Part shown: piece by piece, positions 46,926 to 59,347 of the stretch
How the letters are laid out: the number at the start of each line of letters is the position of its first letter
How positions within the stretch are numbered: the stretch's first letter is position 1
Assembly (NCBI GenBank): GCA_021521415.1
Contig: JAIQDT010000304.1
Location: 558,001 to 622,000 of the forward strand
Length of the DNA stretch: 64,000 bases
From: Bidens hawaiensis
Lineage: Eukaryota; Streptophyta; Magnoliopsida; Asterales; Asteraceae
Reading direction: 5' to 3'
Position numbers and translations under genes: made by a program
The notes under the pieces: model-generated
What the model was told of the DNA's origin: nothing
What the model saw: only the letters and a program-made list of their open reading frames with translations
The model's database searches: none

Positions 46926-48335
46926 ATTGGTTATAAAGAATTAGGATGTCTTTAAAAGATACCTAAAATATAACCAGTAGCTCAAGTATTATAGGATCTG
47001 AATATCAACTAATAATATATGGTGACGAGTATCGGGATGAACTCGGTCGGACAAGTGAGTTATTATGGTCCGGAACATAATAACAGACTTGTCTGCACGA
47101 GGGAATTCAGGGGAAGTCACTGGGTACATTAATAGGTAAAAATGGCAACATATGTGTAAAGTATATAATATTATTTATACGTGCTAATGTGTATATATAT
47201 ATATATATGTACATATCTTGTGGGTACATGTACTGAGAAATAGGACCCGGATAAGGAACCGGGGGATGAAATAATAAAAAGTACCGAGGATGCTGAAATT
47301 TCTATAGCATCGGTTGATGATAAGTCTGACTTATCGGGCTATAGTTATGATAGTACCAAGTTAGATATCCCGTTTGACATGAACCAGAAATATCGAGTAA
47401 CCGTCACTCCCAACCGAAATTAATAAATCCCTTACCCTACCAATACCGGTACCGTATATCTTGATAACCCCCTATGTTCACCCGAACCGCCGACCCTCAC
47501 GTATGGACGGATCTGTACCTGAACCCATTCCTATTCCATTAAGGTAAAAAAAAAAGTAAATAAATAAATAAATAAAATAAAATATAATAATAATAAATTT
47601 GATAATAAATGAGCAGATAAAAATAATATATAGAAATATATATGTGTATTTCACACTCTCAAACATATGAGACATACCACCTCCAGATCGAGAATTACCG
47701 ATTTTATCGAACCTAGAACGCCTGAGGACATTGATTGAGCAAGTGATAGAGTTTTCCATAATAGTAATTGATAATATTTGAAGGCAACATGGGTTGCGCG
47801 ATTACCTTGAACCTTGCAACTCCCTATGTTATCCTTACATCCGTTAGATGCCTATACCCATGTATACTCGAATAGAATGATTACCCATACACAAAGAGGT
47901 GTTGGAATCATTATAGCATAGTTGGTTGTTCGTTCGTAGGTGGTATACCGTGTATGCCAGATATACAAATAGACACGGATATTATAACTCCGTGGTACGT
48001 AATCGTTTGGTGCTCACGGTGAGCATGTATCGGTTATGCTGACATGCAGAAGGATATTGAAATCAAGCATATTAAACATTAATCTTTGTTGAGAAAGATC
48101 TATATGTCAGTTGGTGACAAGGGTTATGAAACATATTTAAACGTTAACCGGCGTCAGGTTAAGTCCATATGTTATTATATTTGTGGGGACATATATACTA
48201 GATACGGGTATGTGTAATATGTATGATAATATTTGGTGTGTATGTGTACCTGCTGTTATGATTGAGCTGGTAACGAGTTATACGGTGAGATTAGTATTGA
48301 TTACTGCGTACGGGATGGGTACGGCAGAATGACAT
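46926..48335 (+). other. Element C leader region, no recognisable gene
   Basis: About 1.4 kb between PBS and the gag remnant. It is AT-rich, with a simple AT stretch (ATATATATATAT) near 47190 and a TAAA/TAA-rich microsatellite at 47545-47640. I see no protein similarity. A 93-codon minus-strand frame at 47478-47759 translates the microsatellite and is not a gene. Confidence 0.6.
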
Positions 48336-49600
48336 AAAAAGAGTAACTCCAATGATGGAGATTGATATGATTCAGTTGATTGCTCAAAGATAGCAGATGA
48401 TGATACCGAATGTCGTATCACAGATCACTGCTAGTGTTGATGCAAATGTGATCGCAGAATTATAGATCGAGCAATCACATGAATATGAATATTTCAATTC
48501 TTAGAGTTATTACTAAGAGTGATAATGTTCCACCGAATACTATTATGACTACAAGTATTAGTTATAAACTAAACATGAATAGTAGTCGTAATGAATTAGA
48601 TCCGGTATAAAGGATATGTTTGTTGGTTGTGTTAAGGAAATTATTAATAGTTTACTGATGGTAAATGGAGGAATAGATTAGCTAGTGGATAGAAAAGATC
48701 GAAATGGTTAAGGATATTGGTAAGAGTCTAGAACATTGTGTAGTGAAATATGCTACAGATATGTTGGTAGATTATGTTGTATCGTGATGGAACACGATGG
48801 TATAAAATTATAGTTAGAAAATTAATACTCAGATGATATGGTCAGAATTTAAAATTCTTGTGCTAGAGCACTTTTATTCGAGTAATTAAGTCTAGAGATT
48901 GAAAACTGAACTATGGAAGATAGAAATGTTGTGTGCTGATCACTTAGAACACGCTAATCGTTTGAAGGAATTGTCATGTCCGGTAACATGGCTAATTACT
49001 CCTGAAACTAAGCGAAGTGAGCGCTATATTGGGGACTAACTCCATCGATAAGGAGTATAGTCAATCTTGTAAAATATACAACCTTTGGAAGGGTTGTGTC
49101 ACAAGCCAGCATTGATATATTTGACTCTATGGGAAGCGGACTGGAAGGACATTAGGTGAGACGTCGAGTGTTAAAGAAGAGAAATGATAAAGGTATAGTG
49201 CAAGATAGGCTTTTGAATAAGTAGGTAGGTCCTACAACCCAGAATTATACTAAAGACTAGTTCTGGTGTGAAAACATGAACCGCATGAAGGGTTATTCCC
49301 TAAATGTGGAAAATATGGTTATCGGCAGGAAGAAGAATGTCGAGTGATAGTAGGCCACAGGTGTGGTACAGATGGATGTAATGCCCCAATTGTAGAACCA
49401 ATTGAAGCCATGTGAACCGGCAACCCCAACCCATTCGTGTACAACCACTCCGAACCCAACAGTTTCAATAACAATCCATCCAAAGAAATCAAATTATGCC
49501 AAACGGTTGTACGTGCTATGAATGTGGCAGTACAGAACGTTTCAAGAGAAATTGCCCAAAGTTGAACCAAGGTGTCGTTGGAAGACGAACCTCATGACAA
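48336..49600 (+). pseudogene. Element C gag remnant with nucleocapsid knuckle
   Basis: Segments read like gypsy gag in shifting frames: a stretch near 48370-48480, WSEFKILVLEHF and RLKTELWKIEM...HANRLKEL with TPETKRSERYIG (about 48840-49040), and a knuckle CYECGSTERFKRNC (about 49510-49551) in which the zinc-binding His is Arg. Several stops and frameshifts separate them. Confidence 0.75.
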
Positions 49601-50440
49601 GCATCAACCTCTGATCAAGCAAGGAGCTGTGCTTTTGTGAGTAATTCGAATAAAGCACGTCATGATCCAAAGGTGGTATTAAGTACGTGGTAGTTTTAAA
49701 TCAATAGGCTTCAGTGATATTTTTACGGTCGTCGATAGAAGTTAGTTCCTATTGACCTCCTATCATTTGGAAAGATACCGATTAGTGAAACTATAGAACC
49801 CTATACTGTAGAATCGCTAACGGTAAATCCCTAATGGTTAACTAAATTGTTTGGAATTGTCCTATTATTCTGAACGATTAACCTTTCCTTATTGACCTAC
49901 GACCAGTAAAGTTAAGAGGTTTTGACGTAATAGTTAACATGGATTGGCTAACTCAACATGAAGCTGAAATCAAATATGAAAAGAAGATGATTAGAAGCTC
50001 TCTTTCGGACGATGAAGCGATTAGATACAGAGAAAAGTATATAAAAGAAAACATATAGAAGATGTTTCGGTAATACGTAAATATCCAGAAGTTTTCCCAG
50101 AAGAACTTCCTGGATTACCGCCAACCCGACAGTTCGAATTCATAATCGATTTAATGCCTCAAGCTGGCCCTGTTGCTAAAGCACCCTACCGACTTGCACC
50201 AACTGAAATGCAAGAATTGTTGGATAAGGTTTTATACGACCTAGTTAGTCACCATGGGGTGCACCAGTGTTATTTGGGAAATGAAGGACGGAAGTGTTAG
50301 GATAAGTATTGATTAGGGAGAATTGAATAAAGTGACGATCAAGAATAGGTATTCACTTCTTCGAAGTAAATGATCTGTTTAACCAACTGCAAGGGACGAT
50401 TTAATTTTAGAAAATTGATCTTAGATATAGTTATCTCCAA
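49601..50440 (+). pseudogene. Element C protease and N-terminal RT remnant
   Basis: The protease active site (DTGA) is not found. Downstream GFDVIVNMDWLTQHEAEI (about 49918-49971) matches the end of gypsy protease, and the RT entry PEELPGLPPTRQFEF...APYRLAP (about 50098-50205) is clear. The next 230 bp are shifted and interrupted. Confidence 0.8.
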
Positions 50441-51010
50441 ATGAAAATCCAAGAGGAGGACGTTGCAACAACAGCGTTTCGGACTCGTTACGGCCGTTAT
50501 GAATTCTTAGTTATGCCTTTCGGACTAACAAATGCGCCGGCAGTGTTCATGGACCTCATGAATCGAGTCTGTAAACCCTACCTCGACAAATTCGTCATCG
50601 TGTTTATTGACGATATTTTGATCTACTCGAAAAGTAAAGAAGAGCACGAGCAACACTTAAGAATACTTTTAGAGCTTCTGAATCAGGAGGAGTTGTATGC
50701 AAAATTCTCCAAGTGTAACTTCTGGTTACAAGAAGTGCAATTCCTCGGTCACGTTGTAAACCATCAAGGAATACACGTTGATCTGAGTAAGGTTGAAGCA
50801 ATTAAAAATTGGCAAGCGCCTAAATCGCCAAAGGAAATCCGCCAATTCTTAGGCTTAGCTGAATATTATCGTCGATTTATAGAGAACTTTTCCAGCATCG
50901 CCCAACCTTTAACTCTCCTGACTCAAAAGAACGAAAGTATGAATGGGGAGAAGAGCAGGAAACGGCGTTTCAAACGTCAAAGCAAAAATTGTGCCAAGCG
51001 CCGATTTTAA
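50441..51010 (+). pseudogene. Element C reverse transcriptase, readable core
   Basis: A 189-codon stretch contains [20 protein letters not shown], the catalytic FIDDILIYS (about residues 55-63), [11 protein letters not shown] and [15 protein letters not shown] (Gly to Glu in GLAGYY). It has no proper start, being the inside of a polyprotein, and shifts frame near 50935. Confidence 0.85.
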
Positions 51011-51686
51011 GTCTCCCGGATGGAGACGATGGTTTTGTCGCGTTTTGTGACGCATCGTGTAGAGGGTTAGGATGCGTGTTGATGCAGAATAATAAGGTTA
51101 TAGCCTATGCTTCCCGACAGTTAAAAGTACACGAGAAAGAAAAAAAAATTACACTACTCATGACTTAGAACTGGGAGCGGTTATCTTCGCACTTAAAATC
51201 TGGAGACATTATCTCTACGGTACAAAGTGCACCATCTTCACCGATCATAAAAGTTTGCAGCACATATTCGATCAGAAAGAACTGAATATGAGGCAACGAA
51301 GATGGGTCGAGTTGTTAAGCGATTATGACTGTGACATCCGTTATCACCCCGGCAAGGCTAACGTCGTAGCCGATGCCTTGAGTAGGAAAGATCGGGTTAA
51401 GCCATTGCGAGTGCGAGCAATGGGGATGATAGTCCAGTCGAACCTTTCGGACCTGATTCGAGTCGCTCAACGTGAGGCGTTGAAAGAGGAACAATTGGAA
51501 ATGGAGGGACTTTACGGCAATGAGAAGAATTTCGAACAGCGCGTGGATGAAATTCTCTCTTTCAAAAATCGGGTTTGGATCCCGACCCTCCATGACCTTC
51601 GCGATTTAATCATGGACGAAGCGCATAGATCGAAATATTCCATGCATCCGGGATCGGATTGGACTATTGATGATACGAATATCTGA
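51011..51686 (+). pseudogene. Element C RNase H and start of integrase
   Basis: RNase H motifs FCDAS (about 51046), [19 protein letters not shown] and [11 protein letters not shown] are readable across a short insertion in an A run (about 51140). The open frame 51255-51686 continues through [14 protein letters not shown] into the integrase zinc-finger start ([13 protein letters not shown]), then ends in unrelated codons. Confidence 0.85.
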
Positions 51687-52731
51687 AAGGATTTTATTAA
51701 TGGCCGAGTTTGGAGAAAGATATGGTTACGTATGTTGGTGAATATTTAAGTTATGCAAGAGATAAGGCTGCACACCGAAAACCCTAGGGAACGCCACAAC
51801 GACAGAAAATTCGCCAATGATAGTGGGAATAAAATTACAATGGATTTCGGGCGCAAATTCCCAAGATATATCCAAGGCATGAGGTAAATTGGGTAATCGC
51901 GGATCGATTAACCAATACTCGCATTTCATCCCAATCCATGACGATTACCACATTGAATTCTCGCCCAAATTCATGATGGTGAAATGGTATCTCGTCGTGG
52001 AGTACCATTTTCAATTATCTTAGATTGAAATAGTCATCCTACTTCCATTATTGGAAGGCGAGGAAGGAAGCATCGAGAGCTTGAAGCTTTCTATGGGTGA
52101 AGTACTTATCACCAATTTGTTGAACTGAAAATGGGCGTCACTCAAGCCATAAGATTTGAATTGATTCGAGAAACAACCAATCGGATTTATAATATTTAAG
52201 ATAAGTTGAGAGCAGCGCGAGATTGGCAAAGGAATTATGCCAACATTCATAGGAAACCATTGTCACTGGAGGGAGGTGACAAGGCATTTTTAAGGCATCA
52301 TCTTAGAGAGGTGGTATGAGGTTTGGCAAAACCGAAAATAGCTCCTTAATATATTGGACCTCATGAGACTATCTCCATGATTGGTCATTTAGTTTATCGA
52401 TTAAAGTACTCCAGGGGCTAAGTACTATACATGATATTTTGCCATGTATACGGATTGATAAGTACCTAAGCGATGAGGCAACGAAAGTACTAGTAATGGG
52501 GGTACTCATAGAAAACATGCTTAATATCATAAATAATTCCGTAGAGATAGTAGACGGGAAAACTAAACAGTTTGGACACACCGAGCTTTATTGATTAAGA
52601 TTAAGTGGAATTCACAGCGAGGACCAGATTATACCTGGTAACGCGAGGGTGAATTCTGAAGGAAAAACCCCCACCTCTCTCTCGGAAGGGGATAGTGGGC
52701 GTGTAAAATTTCGAGGACGAAATTTCTTAAC
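51687..52731 (+). pseudogene. Element C integrase core to tail, badly decayed
   Basis: Only fragments resemble integrase (for example around 51830-51930 and 52180-52330). A short piece near 52600-52660 resembles the RGPDYTWEREGEF end of the chromodomain region. AAATTTCGAGGACGAAATTT (52707-52726) is the conserved near-palindrome before the PPT. Confidence 0.65.
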
Positions 52732-52741
52732 GGGGGGAGAA
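52732..52741 (+). other. Element C polypurine tract
   Basis: GGGGGGAGAA lies immediately before the 3' LTR start at 52742. Confidence 0.92.
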
Positions 52742-55700
52742 TGTAACGATTCCGACGAAACCAGGATACCCTAACCGGTAGACAATAGTTACGTTATATT
52801 TAAGGTCGGGCACATGAATTACCATAGTAATTATACGAGAATACATGGTTCACTGTATTGATTGTACGTGAATATATAATTCATCGTATTGAATATGCGA
52901 TTAATCGATTGATAGTTATTGAAACCCGAACGAATCGAGGGTTCAATTATAGACGATATCTATGATATTTAGTGATATTTACGAAGTATTAAAGCTTCGG
53001 GATAAGTGAATTAAAGCTCAGAAAAAGAATTTTCGATTTAATGGTACGTCGGTACGTTAAACGAAACCTTTAATACCAAACCGAGCAAGAGACGATCGAT
53101 CAAGCCGAAAAAGATGCGCAATAATTAATAATATGATATTTTAAGTTAATAAATGTCATGGTTTAAGTTTTTAAAGTTTTTAAATCGGTTTTATATAAAT
53201 TTCATTTTTTTAGCCGAAAACGACCGTTTTAACCTCGTTTTAAGCCAAATTAAACATTTAACCGAAAAACGAACTGAACCAGATTATCTAAAACATTATC
53301 CAGATCTCTGATATCCAAACATGTGGCTAAGAATGAAAAGGTGGGTCCCACCCCACCCCTTCATAGTTCCGATCGGCATTGGGGGTGTTCCCCTAGCCTT
53401 TCATTTCTTTTTTACATCAAGCTATTGCAACAATCTTCAATTCTCTCCACAAGATCAACTAAAAACCGAGATTTTAGCTAGAAAACCGAGGTAAAAAGTC
53501 GAGTTATTTACGTTTCCATCTTCGTTTCTTGAGTTTATTTGCAAGAAAATGAGGTTTCAATGAGGAAAACCGATTCTTGCATGATCAAGGGATGTATACG
53601 GGTTATACAAGGGATCTTGGTCCAAGAAAGGAGTTAAACGAACCAAAAACGAATTTTTACGGTTTAAACTTTAGTTTTGAAACAATAACCGAAACTATAG
53701 TGTAAGAGGCTTGATTGTGAGTGTAACTTGCTTGGTATTGTGGTATGTTGGTTGTAGTTTCTGTATTTAGTGGTAAATAAGGCGGAAAGACGAGTGTGTA
53801 GCTTGTAGTGACGGAAAACAAAAGGTATATTCGGTTTATGTTCGATTATGGATTTTTGGACAGATTGTGGATGGTTTAGAGTTAGGTCATGAAATTTTAC
53901 AGAGGTGTTAAATACATGAAAATATGAGTTCTGTGAAGTTTTGGTAATTTTTGGACAAAGGATGAATATTTGGTGAATTTAATGCTTGGTTTTGGCTAAA
54001 AATGGTGAAAAATAGTTAAATATCATGAAAAATTCTGGAAAATTTTAGATAAGCTTTTTATAACATGTATAAGTCACACAAAAAATTTTAGGTCTGTTGG
54101 AGAAGTCTAAGTAGGCTTTTCGGTTAAACGAGTTCTAGGGTTTTCCAGCTCGGTTTTAGTGAAAATGGCATGTAAAAAGAGATTTTGGTTCTGGAAAAAT
54201 TACAGGAGACTATGTGCATGGTAGGGGTCATCCAGGAAAAATTTGGGATTTTTCTAAGGTCGTTTGGTATTTACGACATATTTAGTGTTTAAATGGTGTT
54301 TAAAAATAGATAAATAAATTTTAAATATAAAAATTAATTCTGGAAATACTTTTATAAAATTCCCCACTGTCAAAAAGTGATTTGTACAAAATCTCAAGAT
54401 CCGAGGATGAACGGATATTTATTTGGAATAAAAGTGAACTTTTATAATATAAAACGCGTAAACTAGCAAAGTTCGGGTGGACGAGCTGACTGGTGTATAA
54501 AAACCCTAAAAATGAACTATTTTCATATAACTGAGTTAAACAAGTAAAATTAAATCATCCGAAAATAATTCGGATGATTTGGGTAATTTTAAACGATTTA
54601 ACAGTTTCCGGTGCACTAAAGACGGAAACGGGTCCCGCGGCCAATCGGGGCGTCTTAACCGAGCTCTAATTTCACATATTTAATTAAATTATCAGTCAAC
54701 CACTATTTTCGGGTCGTGTGTGACCAAACTCATTTTTGAAACGTAAAAACGGATAGCCGTGCTAGGCACGCTAAACGGGGAAACGAACTAATATTAATTT
54801 TGACAAATAACTCTAAACGAAATCACAATCTGAGTCCGGAGAAGTGTTCTGGGTTAACATTGCCCCCGGAACGGGTACAATTCTGGGTTAACATTGCCCC
54901 CGGAATGGGTAAAGTACTAGGTTAACAGTGTCCCAAGATGTACCGGTTAACACGGTTAAAGATTATATAAACAATAATTGTATAATAACGATCGTAGGGA
55001 TCATATTACAAATTGGACGTGTTAACTGATAATGACTGTTGTTACCTGCTTGCATGTGCTAGGGTGAGTTTCACGAGCCCCTTTTTCTGAATTGTTTTTA
55101 AATATTTTCCCGGGGCGGAAGTATGTTACTGCTGAAATGTTTAAGTACATACTGAACGCATGGATTTGCGTGTATTTACATATATTTTATTGTACGGGAA
55201 TCGTACGGAAATGTACTAAGATGGTAATTGTCTGAGTTGCTAACATTCTAAAGCCCCGAAACACGAGTGATTAACTGAAAGCCGGTAGAGTGTGGATAGT
55301 ACTATTGGTCTGACAAACCCAACTGGTCCGGCATGGATTTGCTGATGTTTCCCAGCCAGTTGCACATGTCTATTTTGTTGTTATATATATTTTGCTATGT
55401 AATGTTAGACATAGCGGTTTGGGGCAGGTCCGTGGGCGGAGTATACCACGGGGTTGTGTGTGGATAGTCAGAGGTTTCACTTGTGGGCTCAGCATAATTA
55501 CATCGATAATATTATATTATGATATGGATTTATCATGGTTTACTCAAATTGTGAAACTCACCAACTATTCGTAGTTGACCCGTTTTCTCTCATGCTTTTC
55601 AGGTACAATTAAGATGAAGTGATTACTTACGTGCTAAGTGCTTGATGTGTGTAAGATTTGCGTGAGGGATGTTAGGATACATTATATTAAATAGAATTAT

Positions 55701-55866
55701 GTATCATATTGTATGATGTGTGTATCACCTAGACGGTAATGAAATATGAGATAATGTAATTTGAAGTATATTAATGTATTCAGTTTTCTTTATAAACAAT
55801 GTGGTTGATATCAGAGGTGTCTGTTGCATCCCGTTTACGTTTCCGCTGCGGTTACGGGGTGTTACA
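52742..55866 (+). repeat. Element C 3' LTR
   Basis: 3,125 bp. The right end GTTACA is followed by the second TCATT. Same features as the 5' LTR. The 60-codon frame at 55392-55574 is not kept in the other copy and is not a gene. Confidence 0.95.
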
Positions 55867-56670
55867 TCATTTGCCAGTCAAAGTATGTGCAGGACATTCT
55901 GAACAAGTTCAAGCGTCAAGATCTCAAGACTGCTTCAACTCCAATGGACACTGATGAAAAGATGATTATAGATAAAAAGGGGGAGCCTATTGATGAACAT
56001 GAATATAGGGTAAAGATTGGTTCACTAAAGTATCTGACTGCTTGAAGACCAGTTATTATGTTTGTTGTCTATGTATGTGCAAGATTCCAGTCAAGTCCAA
56101 AGATGGCTCACATGACTGTTGTCAAGAGGATCTTTAGATACATGAAAAGAAAACCTGATTTAGGGATATGGTAGCCAAAGATCCTTTCCTTTGATCTAAT
56201 TGATTATACTGACAGTGACTATGGTGGCTGCAACATGAGTAGAAAGTTTACATCTGGTGGATGTCAATTTATGAGAGACATGCTAGTGTCATGGCAGTGC
56301 AAGAAACAAACTATTGTGTCTATCTCAACTGCTGAAGCTGAGTACATTGCAGCATCTGCTTGTTGTGCACAAGTTCTTTGGATTCAGAACCAATTACTGG
56401 ACTATGGTTTGAATTTCTTGAACACCCCTATTTTTATTGACAATACTGCTACATTGTTTATTGTTAGGAATCCAGTCCAGCACTCCAAGACCAAGCACAT
56501 TGAAATCAGACATCACTTCATTAGAGATTGTAATGAGAAATGATTGTTTGAAATGAAAAGAGTTGACACTACTGACAACTTGGCTGACCTATTCACCAAG
56601 CCACTAGATAAGACCAAATTCCACTTTCTCCTGAAAGCATTGCGAATGATCAACTCAGATGAGGTATAAT
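55867..56670 (+). pseudogene. Copia reverse transcriptase end and RNase H
   Basis: The sequence continues the copia RT interrupted at 43782; the codons join across the TCATT duplication. It reads CQSKYVQDILNKF, ASTPMDTDEKM and RVKIGSLKYLTA, then a stop (near 56042). RNase H follows: YTDSDYGGC (about 56199), SISTAEAEYIAASACC (about 56318), FIDNTATL, NPVQHSKTKHIEIRHHFIRD and NLADLFTKPLDKTKF, ending at a stop near 56667. The DSD, E and D residues of RNase H are present, but stops near 56042, 56172 and 56541 make it a pseudogene. Confidence 0.9.
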
Positions 56671-59347
56671 TAATGATGTGTGCTGATTGTGCTAACTGAT
56701 TCTCTTTGATGGTCTTGTGAGTGAAAGTAGTGATTATTTTCATGTTTAACTGATATGTGATTTAAATGATTATCTGTGTGACTTATGTGTTTCTGATGCT
56801 TAAGTTGCTTAAATTCAGTGAATGTGTGTGATATCAGGATAATTTTGTTTGAATGTGATTTGAAATGATGAATATGTGTGCTTATCTGGTATTTTGAATT
56901 CCTTGGGTAATTTGAATTGATGATGTGTTTAGAATAGAATAGCCTTTGCATAATCTGTCTTGGATGTACATTATGTGAAGTCTGCTTTTTTTTAAATGTG
57001 TCATTTATGTTCTAATTATTCATGAATATGTTTCATACAACTTTTGCCAAAACTAAGTTTTTGTGTCAAACTTGTATGCTCAAATAAATATTTTGCAAAA
57101 GACGTTTTTTCAAGAAAATTGTTTTTGATAAAGTGAGCAAGTTATATGGTGTAAAACATGATAAGATTATTCTATTCAAAGCTTTGTAGAAGCTTAAAAG
57201 GTTTTTAAGTGAAAATTGATCCAACCTTTTAGGAAATGATAGTACATTGGTTATTTATGCTGATAATGTGGATTTAATAGGCCAAAAAGACAAATAGTAC
57301 AGTCATTAATATGTATAGTCGCTTTCCATGATGTGTAAAAACTGAGGTGATATAAACATAATGAAAATGCTAATCTTAATGTGGAGATACATTGTTGAAT
57401 ATGCATGTTTCAAGATAATTCTCTCCAAATGATAGGCAGAAAAGTGATTACCCGGTCATACAAGAGCCTATTGGTATTTGGTCACCAAAATGAATCATTT
57501 TATACATATGATAAAGAACAAATGTGAAAAAAGTTTTTATATTCAGTCAAATGTTGATTGTTGTTCACAAATTTTGAATGAAAATACAAACATGAGGTTA
57601 ACTATAGAACTACAGCGGTGGAGGCAATAATATAAGTCCTTTAAACATTCGGAATGAAAGGCATGTAAGTCCGTATTGCATGGCATGTAAGTCCAACGTT
57701 CATCCTCAATATGTTTAAAGTTTTGAAAAGAAAAATTAAATGAATTTAAATGTTCTGTCATAAAAATATTTTAACCAAATATCAGGGGGTTGAAGTCAAA
57801 TTGGGGTGTTTTGGGGAAAGCCAAATAAGCTTTGAGAAGAGATATGGGACATCATAGCACAATAAGTGTTATCCAATTTTGTATTATGCTAAATTAATTG
57901 AACCTTAAGCATAACACCAAAATGTAATGAAAATCATGCTAAGTCTAGACTTGTTGTTAACCTGTCTGATATGTCATAATAATGTTGAGAATGAAGTATT
58001 GAGAGGTGACTTAACCAATATGATCCCATGCTGAGATCTTTGTAGAAAAAGAGATGGAAATAAATAACTGAAATTTGATCTCTTAATGCACCATTTGCTC
58101 TTAAACATTGAACTTTAATGATAAAACTGTGTGAAAAATGGTTTAAGACAAAAAGAGTTGCATTTTAACCTTGAAAAAGTCTGAATTTGTCAATTCTAGC
58201 AAGCTTTAATGATTTTTGAACTTTCAAGCAAACTTAGTTGTTTTATAGGATATTTAGCTCATTCTAGCAAGCTTTACACTTGAAAATGTATGAATATGTT
58301 AATTCTAGCAAGATTTGATGATTTCTAAACTATTCTAGCAAACTTAGTTGTTTTATAGGATGTTTAGCTCATTCTTGCAAGCTTTACACTTGAAATGTAT
58401 GAATACGTCAATTCTAGCAAGCTTTGATGATTTCTGAACTATTCTAGCAAACTTAGTTGTTTTATAGGATGTTTTACTCCTTCGAGCAAGCTTTACACAT
58501 GAATATGTTGGAATTTGTTATTTCTAGCAAGCTTTGATGTTTTTGGACTATTCTAGCAAACTTATCTGTTTTGTTTGAATCTTTAAGATATTTGAGCAAG
58601 CTTGATGATTATCTATACTTAAATGAATTATTCATGTTTTATCGGGTAGACTTTGATAAATTTATGCTTTCGAGTAAAATTGGATGTTTAGAAAGTTATA
58701 TGTTTGTCTAGCACAATTGAAAATTATGTGATACATGTCTGAAGGTGCTTTACATGTCTATTTCCAGTAAACGTTGTTGTTTTATTTGAAATTTGTATTT
58801 GTCTAGCATACTTCATGATGTTGGTGTTATTTTCTGAAATTACAAGGGTCTTCTAGTGAACTTTGTTTACCGAGCAAACTTTATCCTTAGAGCACACTTG
58901 TAAAATGTTGGCTCATTCCAAGTGTACACCTAGCATACTTGTAAACGTCAGAAGATTCCCAGCAAACTTTACTTTTCGGGTGCACTTTGTGTTTAGAGCA
59001 TACTATACATCAAAGAATAAATAAATCTACTCTAGCACACTTTGCACTCTTGAAGTACTTTCGGGCATACTTTTCTTTTTAAAGTGTACTTGAATGAATA
59101 TTTGTTAATTTTATAAGTATACCGGGTAAGGTTTGTCAAACTCAGATATTCGAGCAAGGTTGACAATTAGAAATAACTGTAAGTTATTATTTGAGGATTT
59201 TTTATCGATTCCTAACAAGGTTGCCTATTTGATGCATTATACTTGATTATTTGTCTTGTGATTTATTTCTCGAGCAATATTGTATATTCGAGTAAGCTTC
59301 CTTCATCTTATCCACTTAGTGTTATTTTAATTACTTTAAATATCTAA
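56671..59347 (+). other. Copia 3' region, non-coding, with AGCAARCTT-type repeats
   Basis: 2.7 kb of AT-rich sequence after copia pol. No env-like ORF, LTR terminus or host gene could be recognised. A purine-rich CAGGGGGTTGAAG near 57783 might be a PPT remnant, but no TG start fits. The second half (58190-59300) is dominated by a repeated short motif. Confidence 0.55.
58195..58620 (+). repeat. 109-bp tandem repeat, four copies
   Basis: TCTAGCAAG followed by (C/A)TTTRATGATTT starts at 58195, 58304, 58413 and 58522, an exact 109-bp period. Each unit contains several AGCAAGCTT or AGCAAACTT motifs. Degenerate single motifs (GAGCAA, AGCATACTT) continue to about 59290. Confidence 0.88.

Larger units (their letters stand above)
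43783..55866 (+). mobile_element. Ty3/gypsy element C, complete structure but decayed coding region
   Basis: Both LTRs are 3,125 bp (43783-46907 and 52742-55866), each starting TGTAACGATTCC and ending GGGGTGTTACA. The TSD is TCATT (43778-43782 and 55867-55871); the copia reading frame resumes across the site. PBS at 46913-46925, PPT at 52732-52741. The interior (5.8 kb) has gag, protease, RT, RNase H and integrase remnants in the right order, broken by many stops and indels. Confidence 0.95.

Noticed and set aside
47478..47759. 93-codon minus-strand frame in element C
   Set aside because: It is mostly a translated TAAA/TAA microsatellite in the decayed interior.
57770..57800. Copia 3' polypurine tract and LTR start
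   Set aside because: A purine run is present, but no TG-starting repeat with a second copy follows, so the copia LTR could not be placed.
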